Shown piece by piece: positions 28,253 through 40,855 of a DNA stretch of 64,000 nucleotides. Numbering within the stretch: position 1 is the stretch's first letter; each line of letters begins with the position of its first letter. The translations under genes and the position numbers were made by a program. Source of the stretch: Corynebacterium humireducens NBRC 106098 = DSM 45392 (GTDB taxonomy: Bacteria; Actinomycetota; Actinomycetes; Mycobacteriales; Mycobacteriaceae); assembly GCF_000819445.1 (NCBI RefSeq), contig NZ_CP005286.1, positions 1,426,001-1,490,000 of the forward strand, written 5' to 3'. The notes beneath the pieces were generated by a model. That model did no database searches, was not told where the DNA came from, and was given only the letters and a program-made list of their open reading frames with translations.

Positions 28253-29506
28253 CTAGCGGCCCAGAGCCGCCTTGAGCTCGTCCACCCGGTTGAGCCGCTC
28301 CCAGGGCAGATCCAGGTCGAGGCGGCCGAAGTGGCCGTAGGCGGAGGTCTGCGCGTAGATCGGGCGCAGCAGGTCGAGCTCGCGGATGATGGCGGCGGGC
28401 CGCAGGTCGAAGACCTTCTCGACGGCGCCCTGGATGTCCGCGTCACTGAGGCCCGCGGCGGCGGTGCCGAAGGACTCCACGTAGAGGCCGACCGGCTTCG
28501 CGCGGCCGATGGCGTAGGCCACCTGGACCTCGACGCGCTCGGCCAGGCCGGCGGCGACGATGTTCTTGGCCACCCAGCGCATGGCGTACGCGGCGGAACG
28601 GTCCACCTTGGACGGGTCCTTGCCGGAGAAGGCGCCGCCGCCGTGGCGGGCCATGCCGCCGTAGGTGTCGACGATGATCTTGCGGCCCGTCAGGCCAGCG
28701 TCGCCCATCGGGCCGCCGAGGATGAAGGAGCCGGACGGGTTGACCAGGAGGGTGAGCTCCTCGTCGACCATGCCGATCAGGCCGGCGTCGGCGATGACCC
28801 AGTCGAGGACGTGCTCGCGCAGCTGCTCGTGCAGCCAGTCCTGGGTGACCTCCGGGTCGTGCTGCGTGGAGATGACCACGGTGTCGAGGCGGACCGGGCG
28901 GTCCTGCTCGTCGTAGGCGAAGGTGACCTGGGTCTTGCCGTCGGGACGCAGGTGCGGGACGATGCCCTGGTTGCGCACCTCGGTGAGGCGGCGGGCCAGG
29001 CGGTGGGCCAGGGCGATGGGCAGCGGCATGTACTCGGGGGTCTCGTTGCTGGCGTAGCCGAACATGAGGCCCTGGTCGCCGGCGCCGGCGCGGTCGTCCT
29101 CGTCGATCTCGACGCCGGAACGCTCCTCGTGGGAGGAGTCGACGCCGTCGGCGATCTCCTGGGACTGCTCGCCGATGGCGATGTTGACGCCGCAGGTGGT
29201 GCCGTCGAAGCCGACCTCGGAGGAGATGAAGCCGATGTCCACGAGGGTCTTGCGCACGAGCTGCGGGATCTCGACGTAGCCGGTGGTGCGGACCTCACCG
29301 ACGACGTGGACCTGGCCGGTGGTCACGAGCGTCTCGACGGCCACGCGCGCGGTCGGGTCCTGCTCGAGCATGGCGTCGAGGATGGTGTCCGAGATGGCGT
29401 CGCAGATCTTGTCCGGGTGGCCCTCGGTGACGGACTCGCTGGTGAACAGGCGGATCGTGGCGGGCTTGTCGAAGGCCACCGTGGTGGTGGCGGGGTTCTC
29501 TGACAC
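28253..29506 (-). CDS. metK: S-adenosylmethionine synthetase
   Basis: A 417-residue enzyme making SAM from methionine and ATP. Seen: [20 protein letters not shown] near the start, [40 protein letters not shown] and [23 protein letters not shown] at 29506 with AAAAGGA upstream gives a slightly longer N-terminus than the C. glutamicum enzyme; an ATG much further up (29560) would reach into the promoter. Its promoter carries a McbR operator, so it belongs to the sulfur/methionine regulon. Confidence 0.97.
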   Translation of the reverse strand: MSENPATTTVAFDKPATIRLFTSESVTEGHPDKICDAISDTILDAMLEQDPTARVAVETLVTTGQVHVVGEVRTTGYVEIPQLVRKTLVDIGFISSEVGFDGTTCGVNIAIGEQSQEIADGVDSSHEERSGVEIDEDDRAGAGDQGLMFGYASNETPEYMPLPIALAHRLARRLTEVRNQGIVPHLRPDGKTQVTFAYDEQDRPVRLDTVVISTQHDPEVTQDWLHEQLREHVLDWVIADAGLIGMVDEELTLLVNPSGSFILGGPMGDAGLTGRKIIVDTYGGMARHGGGAFSGKDPSKVDRSAAYAMRWVAKNIVAAGLAERVEVQVAYAIGRAKPVGLYVESFGTAAAGLSDADIQGAVEKVFDLRPAAIIRELDLLRPIYAQTSAYGHFGRLDLDLPWERLNRVDELKAALGR

Positions 29507-29558
29507 GGGCGGGTCCTTTTCGGGGGTCAAATTAATGATATGACTGAGCGTCCCGCCC

Positions 29559-29588
29559 AATATAGACCAAGCGGTCTAAAAGCGTCAA
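29559..29588 (-). promoter_or_regulatory. metK promoter
   Basis: On the minus strand TTGACG (29588-29583) is followed after 18 bp by TATATT (29564-29559), a near-consensus vegetative promoter. The -35 box overlaps the coaBC stop codon. Transcription would start about 45 nt before the metK GTG. Confidence 0.75.
29563..29578. promoter_or_regulatory. McbR operator TAGAC-N6-GTCTA
   Basis: The sequence TAGACCAAGCGGTCTA matches exactly the inverted repeat TAGAC-N6-GTCTA known as the binding site of the TetR-type repressor McbR, which controls methionine, cysteine and sulfur genes including metK in C. glutamicum. It lies between the -35 and -10 boxes of the metK promoter, the ideal place for repression. 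Binding is inferred. Confidence 0.85.
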
Positions 29589-30826
29589 TTGCGCAGGTCG
29601 TCGACGGCGCTGAGGATCGCCGCCGCCACCACGTGCTTGGAACCGTCCGGAACCTCCGTGACAGCGCCGTCGGCGGTGAGCAGCCAGCCGCTGTTGCGGG
29701 TCTGGCCGAAGACCCGGCCCTCCCCCACCTCGTTGGCCATGAGCAGGTCGCAGCCCTTGCGGGTGAGCTTGGCCTGCGCGTACTCGAGCGCGCTGGTCTG
29801 TCCGTCACCGGTCTCTGCGGCGAAGCCCACGATGGTGGTCTCTGCGGGGACGAGACCCTCGCGGCGCTGCTGCACCGTCGTGGCGAGGATGTCCGGGTTC
29901 TCCACCAGCTCCAGGAGCTGAAGCGCCGCGTCGTCGTGACCCTTCTTCATCTTCGCGTCCGCCTGGCTGACGGGACGGAAATCGGCGACGGCCGCCGCCA
30001 TGATGATGACGTCCATCTCCGGCGCCAGCCTGCCGACGACCTCCGCCATCTCCCGGGCGCTGGTCACCTTCTCGACGGTCGCCCCCGACGGCGTCGGCAG
30101 GTCATCGGTGGCGCCGGCCACGATGGTCACCTGGGCCCCGCGGTGGGCGGCGATCTCCGCCAGCGCGAAACCCTGCCGGCCGGAGGAACGGTTGCCCAGG
30201 AAGCGCACCGGGTCGAGGTTCTCCTGCGTGCCGCCGGCGGTGATGAGCACCCGGCGTCCCGCCCAGTCCGGCGTGAGGTCCGCCCCGTCGAGGACGGCGC
30301 GGGTGAGCTCGGCGATCTGGTCCGGCTCCGGCAGCCGCCCGGGGCCGGTGTCCCTGCCCGTCAGCCGGCCGTGGGCCGGCTCGAGGACGATGACGCCGCG
30401 TTCCCGCAGGGTCCGCACGTTGGCCTGCGTGGCGGGGTTCCACCACATCTCCGTGTGCATCGCCGGGACGACGATGACCGGGCACTGCGCCACGAGCACC
30501 GTCGCGGTGAGCAGATCGTCGGCACGGCCCGCCACCAGCCGGGCCATGACGTCCGCCGTCGCCGGGGCGATGACCACCGCGTCCGCCTCCTGGCCGACGC
30601 GCACGTGCTGCACCTCGTCGACGGCGTCGAAGACGGTCGTCGACACCGGATGGCCGCTGAGCGCCTCGAAGGTCGCCGCGCCGACGAAGTTGAGGGCGCT
30701 CGGGGTCGGCACCACGCGGACGTCGTCACCCGCCTCCTTGAGGTCCCGCACCAGGTGGCAGGCCTTGTAGGCGGCGATTCCCCCGGACACTCCGACAACG
30801 ACACGACGTGGCTGCTTCTCAGTCAT
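29585..30826 (-). CDS. coaBC: bifunctional phosphopantothenoylcysteine decarboxylase / phosphopantothenate-cysteine ligase
   Basis: A 413-residue coenzyme A synthesis enzyme. The N-terminal flavin-dependent CoaC half has VVVGVSGGIAAYKACHLVRD, VQHVRVGQEADAVVIAPATA with the active-site His, and AMHTEMW; the C-terminal CoaB half starts near residue 200 with VLITAGGTQENLDPVRFLGN and RSSGRQGFALAE. ATG at 30826 is preferred over a TTG six codons earlier. It is separated from rpoZ by a hairpin and its stop runs into the metK promoter. Confidence 0.95.
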   Translation of the reverse strand: MTEKQPRRVVVGVSGGIAAYKACHLVRDLKEAGDDVRVVPTPSALNFVGAATFEALSGHPVSTTVFDAVDEVQHVRVGQEADAVVIAPATADVMARLVAGRADDLLTATVLVAQCPVIVVPAMHTEMWWNPATQANVRTLRERGVIVLEPAHGRLTGRDTGPGRLPEPDQIAELTRAVLDGADLTPDWAGRRVLITAGGTQENLDPVRFLGNRSSGRQGFALAEIAAHRGAQVTIVAGATDDLPTPSGATVEKVTSAREMAEVVGRLAPEMDVIIMAAAVADFRPVSQADAKMKKGHDDAALQLLELVENPDILATTVQQRREGLVPAETTIVGFAAETGDGQTSALEYAQAKLTRKGCDLLMANEVGEGRVFGQTRNSGWLLTADGAVTEVPDGSKHVVAAAILSAVDDLRN

Positions 30827-30891
30827 GGGTCCGACTCTAGTCAAGCGTCCGGGTTTCCACGGGTGCCCGGGCCGCAGGTCGGCACAGACGA

Positions 30892-30928
30892 CGACACCCC
30901 CTCCACCACGGGGGCGGAGGGGGTGTCG
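30892..30928 (-). terminator. hairpin after rpoZ
   Basis: A perfect 13-bp inverted repeat, CGACACCCCCTCC (30892-30904) and GGAGGGGGTGTCG (30916-30928), with an 11-nt loop, lies just beyond the rpoZ stop on the minus strand. The T-run is weak, but position and stem strength fit the end of the pyr-gmk-rpoZ transcript. Confidence 0.65.
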
Positions 30929-30943
30929 GAGGGGAGGGGACGC

Positions 30944-31243
30944 CTAGGCGCCTTCCTCGTGGTCCAGCAGGCCCGCGTCGATCTCGCGCAGGGCGATGGA
31001 CAGCGGCTTCTCGCCGGGCTCCGGGGTCACCAGAGGACCGACGAACTCGAAGACGCCCTCATCATGCTGCTGGTAGTAGCTGTTGATCTGGCGTGCACGC
31101 TTGGCAGCGAAGATCACCAGCGCGTACTTGGACGACACCTTGTCCAGCAGCTCATCGATCGGCGGGGCGGTGATGCCCTCCGGCGCGTCGTAGACGGCCG
31201 TGGAGACGGCGGAGTTGGACGTGTCGTTGTTCACGTTGGTCAC
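30944..31243 (-). CDS. rpoZ: DNA-directed RNA polymerase omega subunit
   Basis: A small subunit of about 99 residues that aids assembly of RNA polymerase. Conserved part: [20 protein letters not shown] and [15 protein letters not shown]. Three in-frame GTG codons are possible starts (31249, 31243, 31234). The one at 31243 has AAAAAGG five bases upstream and is chosen; the first is too close to that site. Follows gmk. Confidence 0.95.
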   Translation of the reverse strand: MTNVNNDTSNSAVSTAVYDAPEGITAPPIDELLDKVSSKYALVIFAAKRARQINSYYQQHDEGVFEFVGPLVTPEPGEKPLSIALREIDAGLLDHEEGA

Positions 31244-31267
31244 GTACACCTTTTTCTGGGTTGAGAG

Positions 31268-31843
31268 TTAAAGCCTGCCGAGCAGAATATCACTGATGGC
31301 CTGGACAGCCTCATCCAGCTCTTCGTTGACCACGACGTGGTCGAACTCGTCCTGGCTGGCCAGTTCCTCGCGGGCGGTCTCCAAACGACGTGCGATGACG
31401 TCCTCCGGCTCCGTCCCACGGCCGGTGAGGCGCTCGACGAGCACCTCCCACGACGGCGGGGCGAGGAAGATGGACCGTGCCTCCGGCATCATCTTCTTGA
31501 CGTTGCGGGCGCCCTCCAGGTCAACCTCCACGAGCACGGGGCGACCCTGTGCCAGTGCCTCCCGGACGGGGGCCGCGGGGGTGCCGGAGCGCTGGATGCC
31601 GCCGTGGATGTCAGCCCACTCGAGCATCATGCCGTTGTCGATGTTCTCCTGGAACTGGTCCGGGGAGACGAAGAAGTAGTCGACGCCGTCGACCTCGCCG
31701 GGACGCGGAGCGCGGGTGGTCATCGACACGCTGAAGTACAGCCGGTCGACGTCGCTGCGCAGGCGATGAACCACAGTGGACTTGCCCACCGCGGAGGGCC
31801 CGGCCAGGACGACCAGACGACCCGCGGGGTTCTCGCCGGGCAT
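31268..31843 (-). CDS. gmk: guanylate kinase
   Basis: A 191-residue kinase that phosphorylates GMP to GDP. P-loop [20 protein letters not shown], the GMP-binding [20 protein letters not shown] and the lid region [19 protein letters not shown] are clear. ATG at 31843, four bases after the mihF stop, gives the family start; the reading frame stays open further upstream only inside mihF. Confidence 0.97.
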   Translation of the reverse strand: MPGENPAGRLVVLAGPSAVGKSTVVHRLRSDVDRLYFSVSMTTRAPRPGEVDGVDYFFVSPDQFQENIDNGMMLEWADIHGGIQRSGTPAAPVREALAQGRPVLVEVDLEGARNVKKMMPEARSIFLAPPSWEVLVERLTGRGTEPEDVIARRLETAREELASQDEFDHVVVNEELDEAVQAISDILLGRL

Positions 31844-31847
31844 GACC

Positions 31848-32171
31848 CTAGTCCTCGGAGAAGCCGAAGCGCTCCAGCAGGGCGCGACGCTGACGGTCAC
31901 CGAGGCCACGGAGGCGACGGGTCTGGGCGATCTCGAGCTGCTCCATGATCTCCTTGGCCTTGACCTTGCCCACCTTCGGGAGGGCCTCGAGCAGTGCGGA
32001 GACCTTGGTCTTGCCGATGATCTCGTTGTCCTGTGCCTTGTCCAGAACCTCCTTGAGGTTCGTCTCTCCGCGCTTGAGCTGCTCCTTGAGCTCGGCGCGT
32101 GCCTTGCGGGCCTCTGCGGCCTTGGCGAGGGCTGCCTTGCGCTGCTCGTCAGTCAACTGGGGAAGGGCCAC
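31848..32171 (-). CDS. mihF: integration host factor, actinobacterial type
   Basis: A 107-residue nucleoid protein unrelated to proteobacterial IHF. A charged helical N-terminus ([20 protein letters not shown]) precedes the helix-two-turn-helix DNA-binding domain with [20 protein letters not shown] and the ending [20 protein letters not shown] at 32171 has CGGAGGAAA upstream. In actinobacteria it bends DNA and helps phage integration and chromosome organisation. It starts the mihF-gmk-rpoZ group and has a long structured leader. Confidence 0.95.
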   Translation of the reverse strand: MALPQLTDEQRKAALAKAAEARKARAELKEQLKRGETNLKEVLDKAQDNEIIGKTKVSALLEALPKVGKVKAKEIMEQLEIAQTRRLRGLGDRQRRALLERFGFSED

Positions 32172-32387
32172 GGGGTTTCCTCCGATTCAAATGGGCTGAT
32201 AGTTCAAGTTGTCCGGGTACTCACGTACCAGATCTCAGTGGCCTGCAGCGTGTGGTCACACCACAGCGCACTGACTCCGGACCAGTTTAGCACCGGCCCT
32301 GACGCCACCCCTCTGACATGCCCATTCAGGCACATCAGCGGATCGCGATTTCTAAAGTACCAGGTCGCCACCCGGTCGTCCCAATAT
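32172..32387 (-). promoter_or_regulatory. mihF upstream region with likely promoter and inverted repeats
   Basis: No gene is supported in this 216-bp spacer. On the minus strand a -10-like TAAACT lies at 32289-32284, about 113 nt before the mihF GTG; the same hexamer occurs upstream of gap. Downstream of it, TCAGTG (32235-32240) pairs with CACTGA (32269-32274) around an inner pair TGTGG/CCACA (32251-32255, 32261-32265), suggesting a structured leader or an operator. Confidence 0.45.
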
Positions 32388-32399
32388 TCAGCGACCTGG
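32360..32399 (-). terminator. hairpin spanning the pyrF stop
   Basis: CCAGGTCGC (32360-32368) and GCGACCTGG (32391-32399) form a 9-bp stem around a 22-nt loop; the pyrF stop codon lies in the loop. On the minus strand it is followed by TACTTTAGAAATC. It may reduce read-through from the pyr operon into mihF, but the large loop makes it a weak terminator candidate. Confidence 0.4.
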
Positions 32400-33205
32400 G
32401 AATTCCGCGGCGGCGCTGACCACCGCGTCCCGCAGGTCCCCGACCCGGGGGCCGGCCCCCAGGACAGCACGGGAGATGTTGGGGAACGCGAGCTTCTCGA
32501 CGCCGCGCGCGATCCGCGCCACGTCCTCCGCCGAGCCGCCCTGCGCGCCGACGCCCGGCATGAGCACCGGGCCGTTGAGACGGGACAGGTCCGGCGCCTG
32601 CTCCAGGGTGGCGCCGACGACGACGCCGACGTTGCCGGGACCCTCATGCGCCGCGTTGCGCGCGGCACACTCGTCCACCACCTGCTGGGCGATGGTACGA
32701 CCGTCCTGACCTGCATGGTTCTGCAGGACCACGGCCTCCGGGTTGGAGGTCGCGGCCAGCACGAACACTCCCCCGCCGGTGGCCTCCGCCAGGTCGAGGA
32801 CCGGGGCCAGCGCCCCGACCCCGAGGTACGGGGAGACCGTCACGGCGTCGGCACGCAGCGGGGAGTCCTCCCCCAGCCAGGCGTCGGCGTAGCCGGCCAT
32901 GGTGGAGCCGATGTCGCCGCGCTTGGCGTCGGCCACCGTGAGGCAGCCGGCCTCCCGCAGCGCCGCCAGCGTGGCCTCGAGGACCTTGAAGCCGGCGGAG
33001 CCGTAGCGCTCGTAGAACGCCACCTGGGGCTTGACCAGGGCCGCGGTGTCGGCGAAGGCCTCCACGCAGCGGCGGCTGAACTCGGCCAGACCCACGACGG
33101 AGTCCTCCAGCCCCCACGCCTCCAGGAGGGAGGCGTGGGGGTCGATGCCGACGCACAGGCGGCCGCGGGTGGCGGCGGCGTCGAGAAGCCGGGAACCGAA
33201 GGTCA

Positions 33206-33206
<1 letters not shown>
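32388..33206 (-). CDS. pyrF: orotidine 5'-phosphate decarboxylase (type 2)
   Basis: A 272-residue enzyme making UMP. The catalytic core [20 protein letters not shown] and a phosphate-binding [20 protein letters not shown] are seen; length and motif are of the longer actinobacterial type. The start overlaps the carB stop by one base (TGATG), showing translational coupling at the end of the pyr operon. Confidence 0.97.
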
Positions 33207-36535
<3,329 letters not shown>

Positions 36536-36560
36536 TGTTTTCCTTAAACTCCTGGTTTCT

Positions 36561-37769
36561 TTACTTCTCGACGCCTGCGTGGCCGGCGGAACCGTCCATC
36601 AGCTCGATGAACTGGTCGAACAGCGGGTTCGCGTCGCGGGGGCCGGCGGCGGACTCCGGGTGGAACTGGACGGAGAAGGCGCGGCCGTCGACGAGCGCGA
36701 CGCCCTCGACGGTGTCGTCGTTGAGGCACACGTGGGTGACGCGGGCCGGACCGAAGTCGGTCTCGAAGGTCTCCCCCTCCGGCGCCTGCAGGGCGAAGCC
36801 GTGGTTCTGGGAGGTGATGTCGATCTTGCCGGTGAGGACGTTCTTGACCGGCACGTTGATGCCGCGGTGGCCGAACTTCAGCTTGTAGGTGTCCAGACCG
36901 AGGGCACGGCCCAGGATCTGGTTGCCGAAGCAGATGCCGAACAGCGGCAGACGCGCCTCGATGATCTCGCGGGTGGTGGCGACCATCGCGTCGGCGGTGG
37001 CCGGGTCACCCGGGCCGTTGGACAGGAAGACGCCGTCCGGGGAGTACTGCGCCAGGTCGGAGAACGGGGTGGAGGCCGGGACGACGACGGTTCGGATGCC
37101 ACGCTTGGCGAACTGCGCCGGGGTCGTGGACTTCAGGCCCAGGTCGTAGGCGACGACGGTGTAGCGGGCCTCGCCCTCGGCGGGGACCTCGTAGACCTCG
37201 TTGGTGGTGACCTCGCCGGTGAGGTCGGCGCCCTGCATGGTCGGCTGTGCCTTGACCTCGGCGACGAGGACGTCGACCGGGCGGTCGGCGTTGTCGCCGG
37301 TGAAGATGCCGGCCGGCTGCGAGCCGTGGTCACGCAGGTGGCGGACCAGGGCGCGCGTGTCGACGCCGCGGATGCCCACCAGGCCCTGCTCCGCCATCTC
37401 CTCGGGCAGGCTGCGCTGGGCACGCCAGTTGGAGACGCGGTGCGCGAGGTCACGGATGACCAGGCCGGCGGCCCAGATCTTGCCGTCGCGGGACTCGTTG
37501 TCCTCGTCGTTCCAGCCGGTGTTGCCGATCTGCGGGGCGGTGTTGACCACGATCTGACGGTGGAAGGAGGGGTCCGTGAGGGTCTCCTGGTAGCCGGTCA
37601 TGGCGGTGGTGAACACGGCCTCGCCGAGAGCCTTGCCGGCGGCGCCGAAGCTGTAGCCGCGGAAGGTGCGGCCGTCGGCGAGCACGAGCACGGCCGGGAT
37701 GCGGGTGTGGGTGGAGGACGTCAAGGCGTCACCTTTCGCAGTGTGGACGGTGTTGTCGGTGTTGTTCAT
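36561..37769 (-). CDS. carA: carbamoyl-phosphate synthase, small subunit
   Basis: A 402-residue glutamine amidotransferase subunit that hands ammonia to CarB. N-terminal domain: [20 protein letters not shown] and [14 protein letters not shown]. Class I glutaminase: [15 protein letters not shown], the nucleophile in [15 protein letters not shown], and [18 protein letters not shown] with the catalytic His-Glu. ATG at 37769 lies six bases after the pyrC stop; the first 23 residues are not conserved, so a later start near residue 17 is possible. Confidence 0.97.
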   Translation of the reverse strand: MNNTDNTVHTAKGDALTSSTHTRIPAVLVLADGRTFRGYSFGAAGKALGEAVFTTAMTGYQETLTDPSFHRQIVVNTAPQIGNTGWNDEDNESRDGKIWAAGLVIRDLAHRVSNWRAQRSLPEEMAEQGLVGIRGVDTRALVRHLRDHGSQPAGIFTGDNADRPVDVLVAEVKAQPTMQGADLTGEVTTNEVYEVPAEGEARYTVVAYDLGLKSTTPAQFAKRGIRTVVVPASTPFSDLAQYSPDGVFLSNGPGDPATADAMVATTREIIEARLPLFGICFGNQILGRALGLDTYKLKFGHRGINVPVKNVLTGKIDITSQNHGFALQAPEGETFETDFGPARVTHVCLNDDTVEGVALVDGRAFSVQFHPESAAGPRDANPLFDQFIELMDGSAGHAGVEK

Positions 37770-37775
37770 GTCTGG

Positions 37776-39131
37776 TCAGTTCTCCTCGCGCGGCTCGGCG
37801 GGGACGCCGTCGACGCAGGTCAGTCGGCCGCGGAGCACCGTGGTGGTGACCTTCGCGGAGAACTCCATGCCCTCGTAGGGGGTGTTCTCGGCCTTGGAGG
37901 CCATGTCCGCGCCACGGGCGGTCCAGGTGCTTCCCGGGTCGACGATCGTCAGGTTGGCGGGCTCGCCGACCGCGATGGGACGGCCGTGCCCCGGCAGGCG
38001 GACGATCTCGGCGGGGCGCTCACTCATGACCTTGGCCACCCAGCGCCAGTCGGCGCGGCCGGTGGCGACGAAGAGCTCGGCGACGATCGCCAGGGAGGTC
38101 TCCAGGCCGAGCATGCCCGGCTTGGCGTACTCGAACTCCACGCACTTCTCCTCCGAGCCGTGCGGGGCGTGGTCGGTGGCGACGCAGTCGATGGTGCCGT
38201 CGAGAAGCGCGTCCCGCAGGGCCAGGGTGTCGTGCTCCTCGCGCAGCGGCGGGTTGACGCGGTACTGGCCGTCGTAGGTGTGCAGTTTCTCGTCGGTGAG
38301 CAGCAGGTGGTGCGGGGTGACCTCGGCGGTCATGGGGATGCCCTGCGCCTTGGCCCACTTGACCAGTTCGACGGAGCCGGTCGTGGAGGCGTGGCACACG
38401 TGGACACGGTTGCCGTAGTCGCGGGCGAGCAGCGCGTCGCGGGCCACGATGGACTCCTCGGCGGCGCGCGGCCAGCCCCGCAGGCCCAGCTTCGCGGCGG
38501 TCTCACCCTCGTGGGCGACGGAGCCCTCGGTGAGGCGCGGCTCCTCGGCGTGCTGGGCAAGCAGGACGTCCTGGCCCTTGGCGTACTCGAGGGCGCGGCG
38601 CATGATCTGCGGGTCGTCGACGCACTTGCCGTCGTCGGAGAACATGCGCACCCGGGCCTGGGAGTTGGCCATCATGCCGAACTCGGTGAGCTCCTTGCCG
38701 CCCAGCCCCTTGGTGATGGAACCGATCGGGTGCACGTCGCAGATCGCGGCGTGCTGGCCCTTGAGCCACACGGACTCGGCGATGACCGGCTGGTCCATGA
38801 CCGGCATCGTGTTGGCCATGGTGAACACGGCGGTGAAACCGCCCTTCGCGGCGGCCTGGGAACCGGTGACGATGGTCTCGGTGTCCTCGCGGCCCGGCTC
38901 ACGCAGGTGGACGTGGATGTCCACCAGGCCCGGCAGCAGGACGTGACCCCGGCCGTCGACGGTGCGGTCGGCCTCCGCGTCACGGTCGGCGTCCAGGGAG
39001 ACGATGACGCCGTCCTCGATGAGGACGGTGACGGGGTCACCCTCGCCGTAGAGACGGACGTCGACGAGCTTGAGCGTTCCGGCCTCGACGGGGGCCAGCG
39101 GACCGGTGGCGGGGAAATCAGCGTTGGTCAT
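37776..39131 (-). CDS. pyrC: dihydroorotase
   Basis: A 451-residue amidohydrolase that closes carbamoyl aspartate to dihydroorotate. Metal ligands are seen in [19 protein letters not shown] and [19 protein letters not shown], and the late motif [15 protein letters not shown] carries the catalytic Asp. Type I (longer) dihydroorotase. Lies between pyrB and carA. Confidence 0.97.
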   Translation of the reverse strand: MTNADFPATGPLAPVEAGTLKLVDVRLYGEGDPVTVLIEDGVIVSLDADRDAEADRTVDGRGHVLLPGLVDIHVHLREPGREDTETIVTGSQAAAKGGFTAVFTMANTMPVMDQPVIAESVWLKGQHAAICDVHPIGSITKGLGGKELTEFGMMANSQARVRMFSDDGKCVDDPQIMRRALEYAKGQDVLLAQHAEEPRLTEGSVAHEGETAAKLGLRGWPRAAEESIVARDALLARDYGNRVHVCHASTTGSVELVKWAKAQGIPMTAEVTPHHLLLTDEKLHTYDGQYRVNPPLREEHDTLALRDALLDGTIDCVATDHAPHGSEEKCVEFEYAKPGMLGLETSLAIVAELFVATGRADWRWVAKVMSERPAEIVRLPGHGRPIAVGEPANLTIVDPGSTWTARGADMASKAENTPYEGMEFSAKVTTTVLRGRLTCVDGVPAEPREEN

Positions 39132-39139
39132 GTGAACTC

Positions 39140-40081
39140 CTAGATTCCGGACGGGCCGTCGGTGGCGAGGAGGGTGAACAGGACAGCCATGCGCAGGTGC
39201 ACACCGTTGTTGACCTGCTGCAGCACCGCAGCGTTGTCGTAGTCGGCGACGGCGTGGTTGATCTCCATGCCGCGCAGCATCGGACCCGGGTGCATGATGA
39301 TCGCCCCGTCCTTCATGGCGGCGGCGCGGGCCTTCGACAGGCCGTACAGGGTGGCGTACTCGCGGTGCGACGGGAAGAAGCCGCCGAGCATGCGCTCCTG
39401 CTGCACGCGCAGCATCATCACGACGTCGGCGTCCGGGATCTCCTCGTCGAAGTCGCGGGCGACGCGCACCGGCCAGTTCTCCACGCCGTAGGGCAGGAGG
39501 GTCGGCGGGGCGACGAGGACGACCTCCGCGCCGAGGGTCGACAGGAGGTCGACGTTCGAGCGGACGACGCGGGAGTGGAGGATGTCACCGACGATGAGGA
39601 CCTTCCTGCCCTCGATGTCGCCGATGCGCTGGCGCATGGTCACGGCGTCGAGAAGCGCCTGCGTCGGGTGCTGGTGCGAGCCGTCGCCGGCGTTGATCAC
39701 CGAGGTGCTGTAGCCGGCCCCGGTGACCCAGTCGGCCACGAGCTGCGCGGCACCCGAGGAGGGGTGGCGCATGACGATGGCGTCGGCGCCGATGGAGGCG
39801 AGGGTCAGGGCGGTGTCCTTGAGGGACTCGCCCTTCTTCACGGAGGAGGAGGACGCGGACAGGTTGATCACGTCGGCGCTCATCCACTTGCCCGCCGTCT
39901 CGAAGGAGGAACGGGTGCGGGTGGAGTTCTCGTAGAAGAGGGAGTAGATCGTGCGGCCCCGCAGGGTCGGCAGCTTCTTGATCTCCCGTCCCTCCAGCGC
40001 CTCACGGAAACGGTCGGCCTCGTCCATCAGGCCGAGGATCTCGTCGCGGTCCAGGTCGGAGATGGACAGCAGATGCTTCAT
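39140..40081 (-). CDS. pyrB: aspartate carbamoyltransferase, catalytic chain
   Basis: A 313-residue enzyme for the first committed pyrimidine step. Carbamoyl phosphate binding motif [19 protein letters not shown] and the [13 protein letters not shown] motif are present; the aspartate loop reads [16 protein letters not shown]. No regulatory PyrI is seen nearby, as in other Gram-positives. Its ATG overlaps the pyrR stop by one base (TGATG). Confidence 0.98.
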   Translation of the reverse strand: MKHLLSISDLDRDEILGLMDEADRFREALEGREIKKLPTLRGRTIYSLFYENSTRTRSSFETAGKWMSADVINLSASSSSVKKGESLKDTALTLASIGADAIVMRHPSSGAAQLVADWVTGAGYSTSVINAGDGSHQHPTQALLDAVTMRQRIGDIEGRKVLIVGDILHSRVVRSNVDLLSTLGAEVVLVAPPTLLPYGVENWPVRVARDFDEEIPDADVVMMLRVQQERMLGGFFPSHREYATLYGLSKARAAAMKDGAIIMHPGPMLRGMEINHAVADYDNAAVLQQVNNGVHLRMAVLFTLLATDGPSGI

Positions 40082-40665
40082 CAGTTGTTCTCCCGGGTGT
40101 CGGGCTTGGTCAGGATGACGGCGTCCCGGCCGTCGATCGCCTCGAGGAGCACTGCGACGTCCTCGGCGCGCGAGGTCGGCAGATTCTTGCCGACGTAGTC
40201 CGCGCGGATCGGCAGCTGGCGGTGGCCCCGGTCGACGAGGACCGCGAGCTGGATGTTCTCCGGGCGGCCGATGTCACGCAGGGCGTCGAGGGCGGCGCGG
40301 ATGGTGCGGCCGGAGTACAGCACGTCGTCGACGAGGATGACCGTGGCGCCGTCGATGCCGCCGGCCGGGATGGTGGTGGGCTTCAGGGCGCGATGCGGCT
40401 TGTTGCGCAGGTCATCGCGGTAGAGCGTGATGTCGAGGGCGCCGACGGGCACCGCCACGCCGGAGAACTCCTCGATCTTCGCTGCCAGCCTGTCGGCCAG
40501 GGGCACTCCCCCCGACGGGATGCCCAGCAGCATGACTCGACCGGCCTCCGGGGAGTCCAGGGCCGTTTTCTCAATGATCTGGTGCGCGATGCGTGCGACA
40601 GTGCGGGCGACGTCGTCGGAGCCGAGCAGCTCCACCGTGGTCGCGCCGTCAGTGCGTTCACTCAT
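40081..40665 (-). CDS. pyrR: pyrimidine operon regulator PyrR / uracil phosphoribosyltransferase
   Basis: A 194-residue bifunctional protein: an RNA-binding regulator of pyr expression that also has uracil phosphoribosyltransferase activity. The PRPP loop [20 protein letters not shown] is intact, as is [18 protein letters not shown] at 40665 has GGAAGGAGG at the right distance, and a PyrR-type RNA loop lies just upstream of that site. First gene of the pyr operon. Confidence 0.97.
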   Translation of the reverse strand: MSERTDGATTVELLGSDDVARTVARIAHQIIEKTALDSPEAGRVMLLGIPSGGVPLADRLAAKIEEFSGVAVPVGALDITLYRDDLRNKPHRALKPTTIPAGGIDGATVILVDDVLYSGRTIRAALDALRDIGRPENIQLAVLVDRGHRQLPIRADYVGKNLPTSRAEDVAVLLEAIDGRDAVILTKPDTRENN

Positions 40666-40679
40666 CGTGACCTCCTTCC

Positions 40680-40695
40680 CCGCCTCTCTGTGCGG
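40680..40695 (-). promoter_or_regulatory. PyrR-type RNA-binding hairpin in the pyr leader
   Basis: On the minus strand the leader reads CCGC-ACAGAGAG-GCGG, a hairpin whose loop contains the AGAGAGG core of the PyrR-binding site known from Bacillus pyr mRNA. It ends only a few bases before the GGAAGGAGG ribosome site of pyrR, so PyrR bound with UMP could block translation. That mode was described for mycobacterial pyr leaders; here it is inferred from sequence. Confidence 0.55.
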
Positions 40696-40718
40696 AACTT
40701 AAAGGATGTCGGACAAAC

Positions 40719-40740
40719 AACGTACAGAGAACGTACAGAG
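40719..40740. repeat. perfect tandem 11-bp repeat in the pyr leader/promoter region
   Basis: AACGTACAGAG occurs twice in direct succession (40719-40729, 40730-40740). It lies about 54-75 bp upstream of pyrR and 116 bp upstream of the divergent epimerase gene. It could be a regulator site for either gene or part of the pyr leader; no known operator is recognised. Confidence 0.7.
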
Positions 40741-40855
40741 CCGATCCCGGGACGTTGACGGTCCATGGATGTCTATGCTTGAAGACTGCAGCCGATACTA
40801 TCACCCGCCGCCCCCACCATGGGCGTGCCCCCGACGACGAGAAGGACATCCCGCC

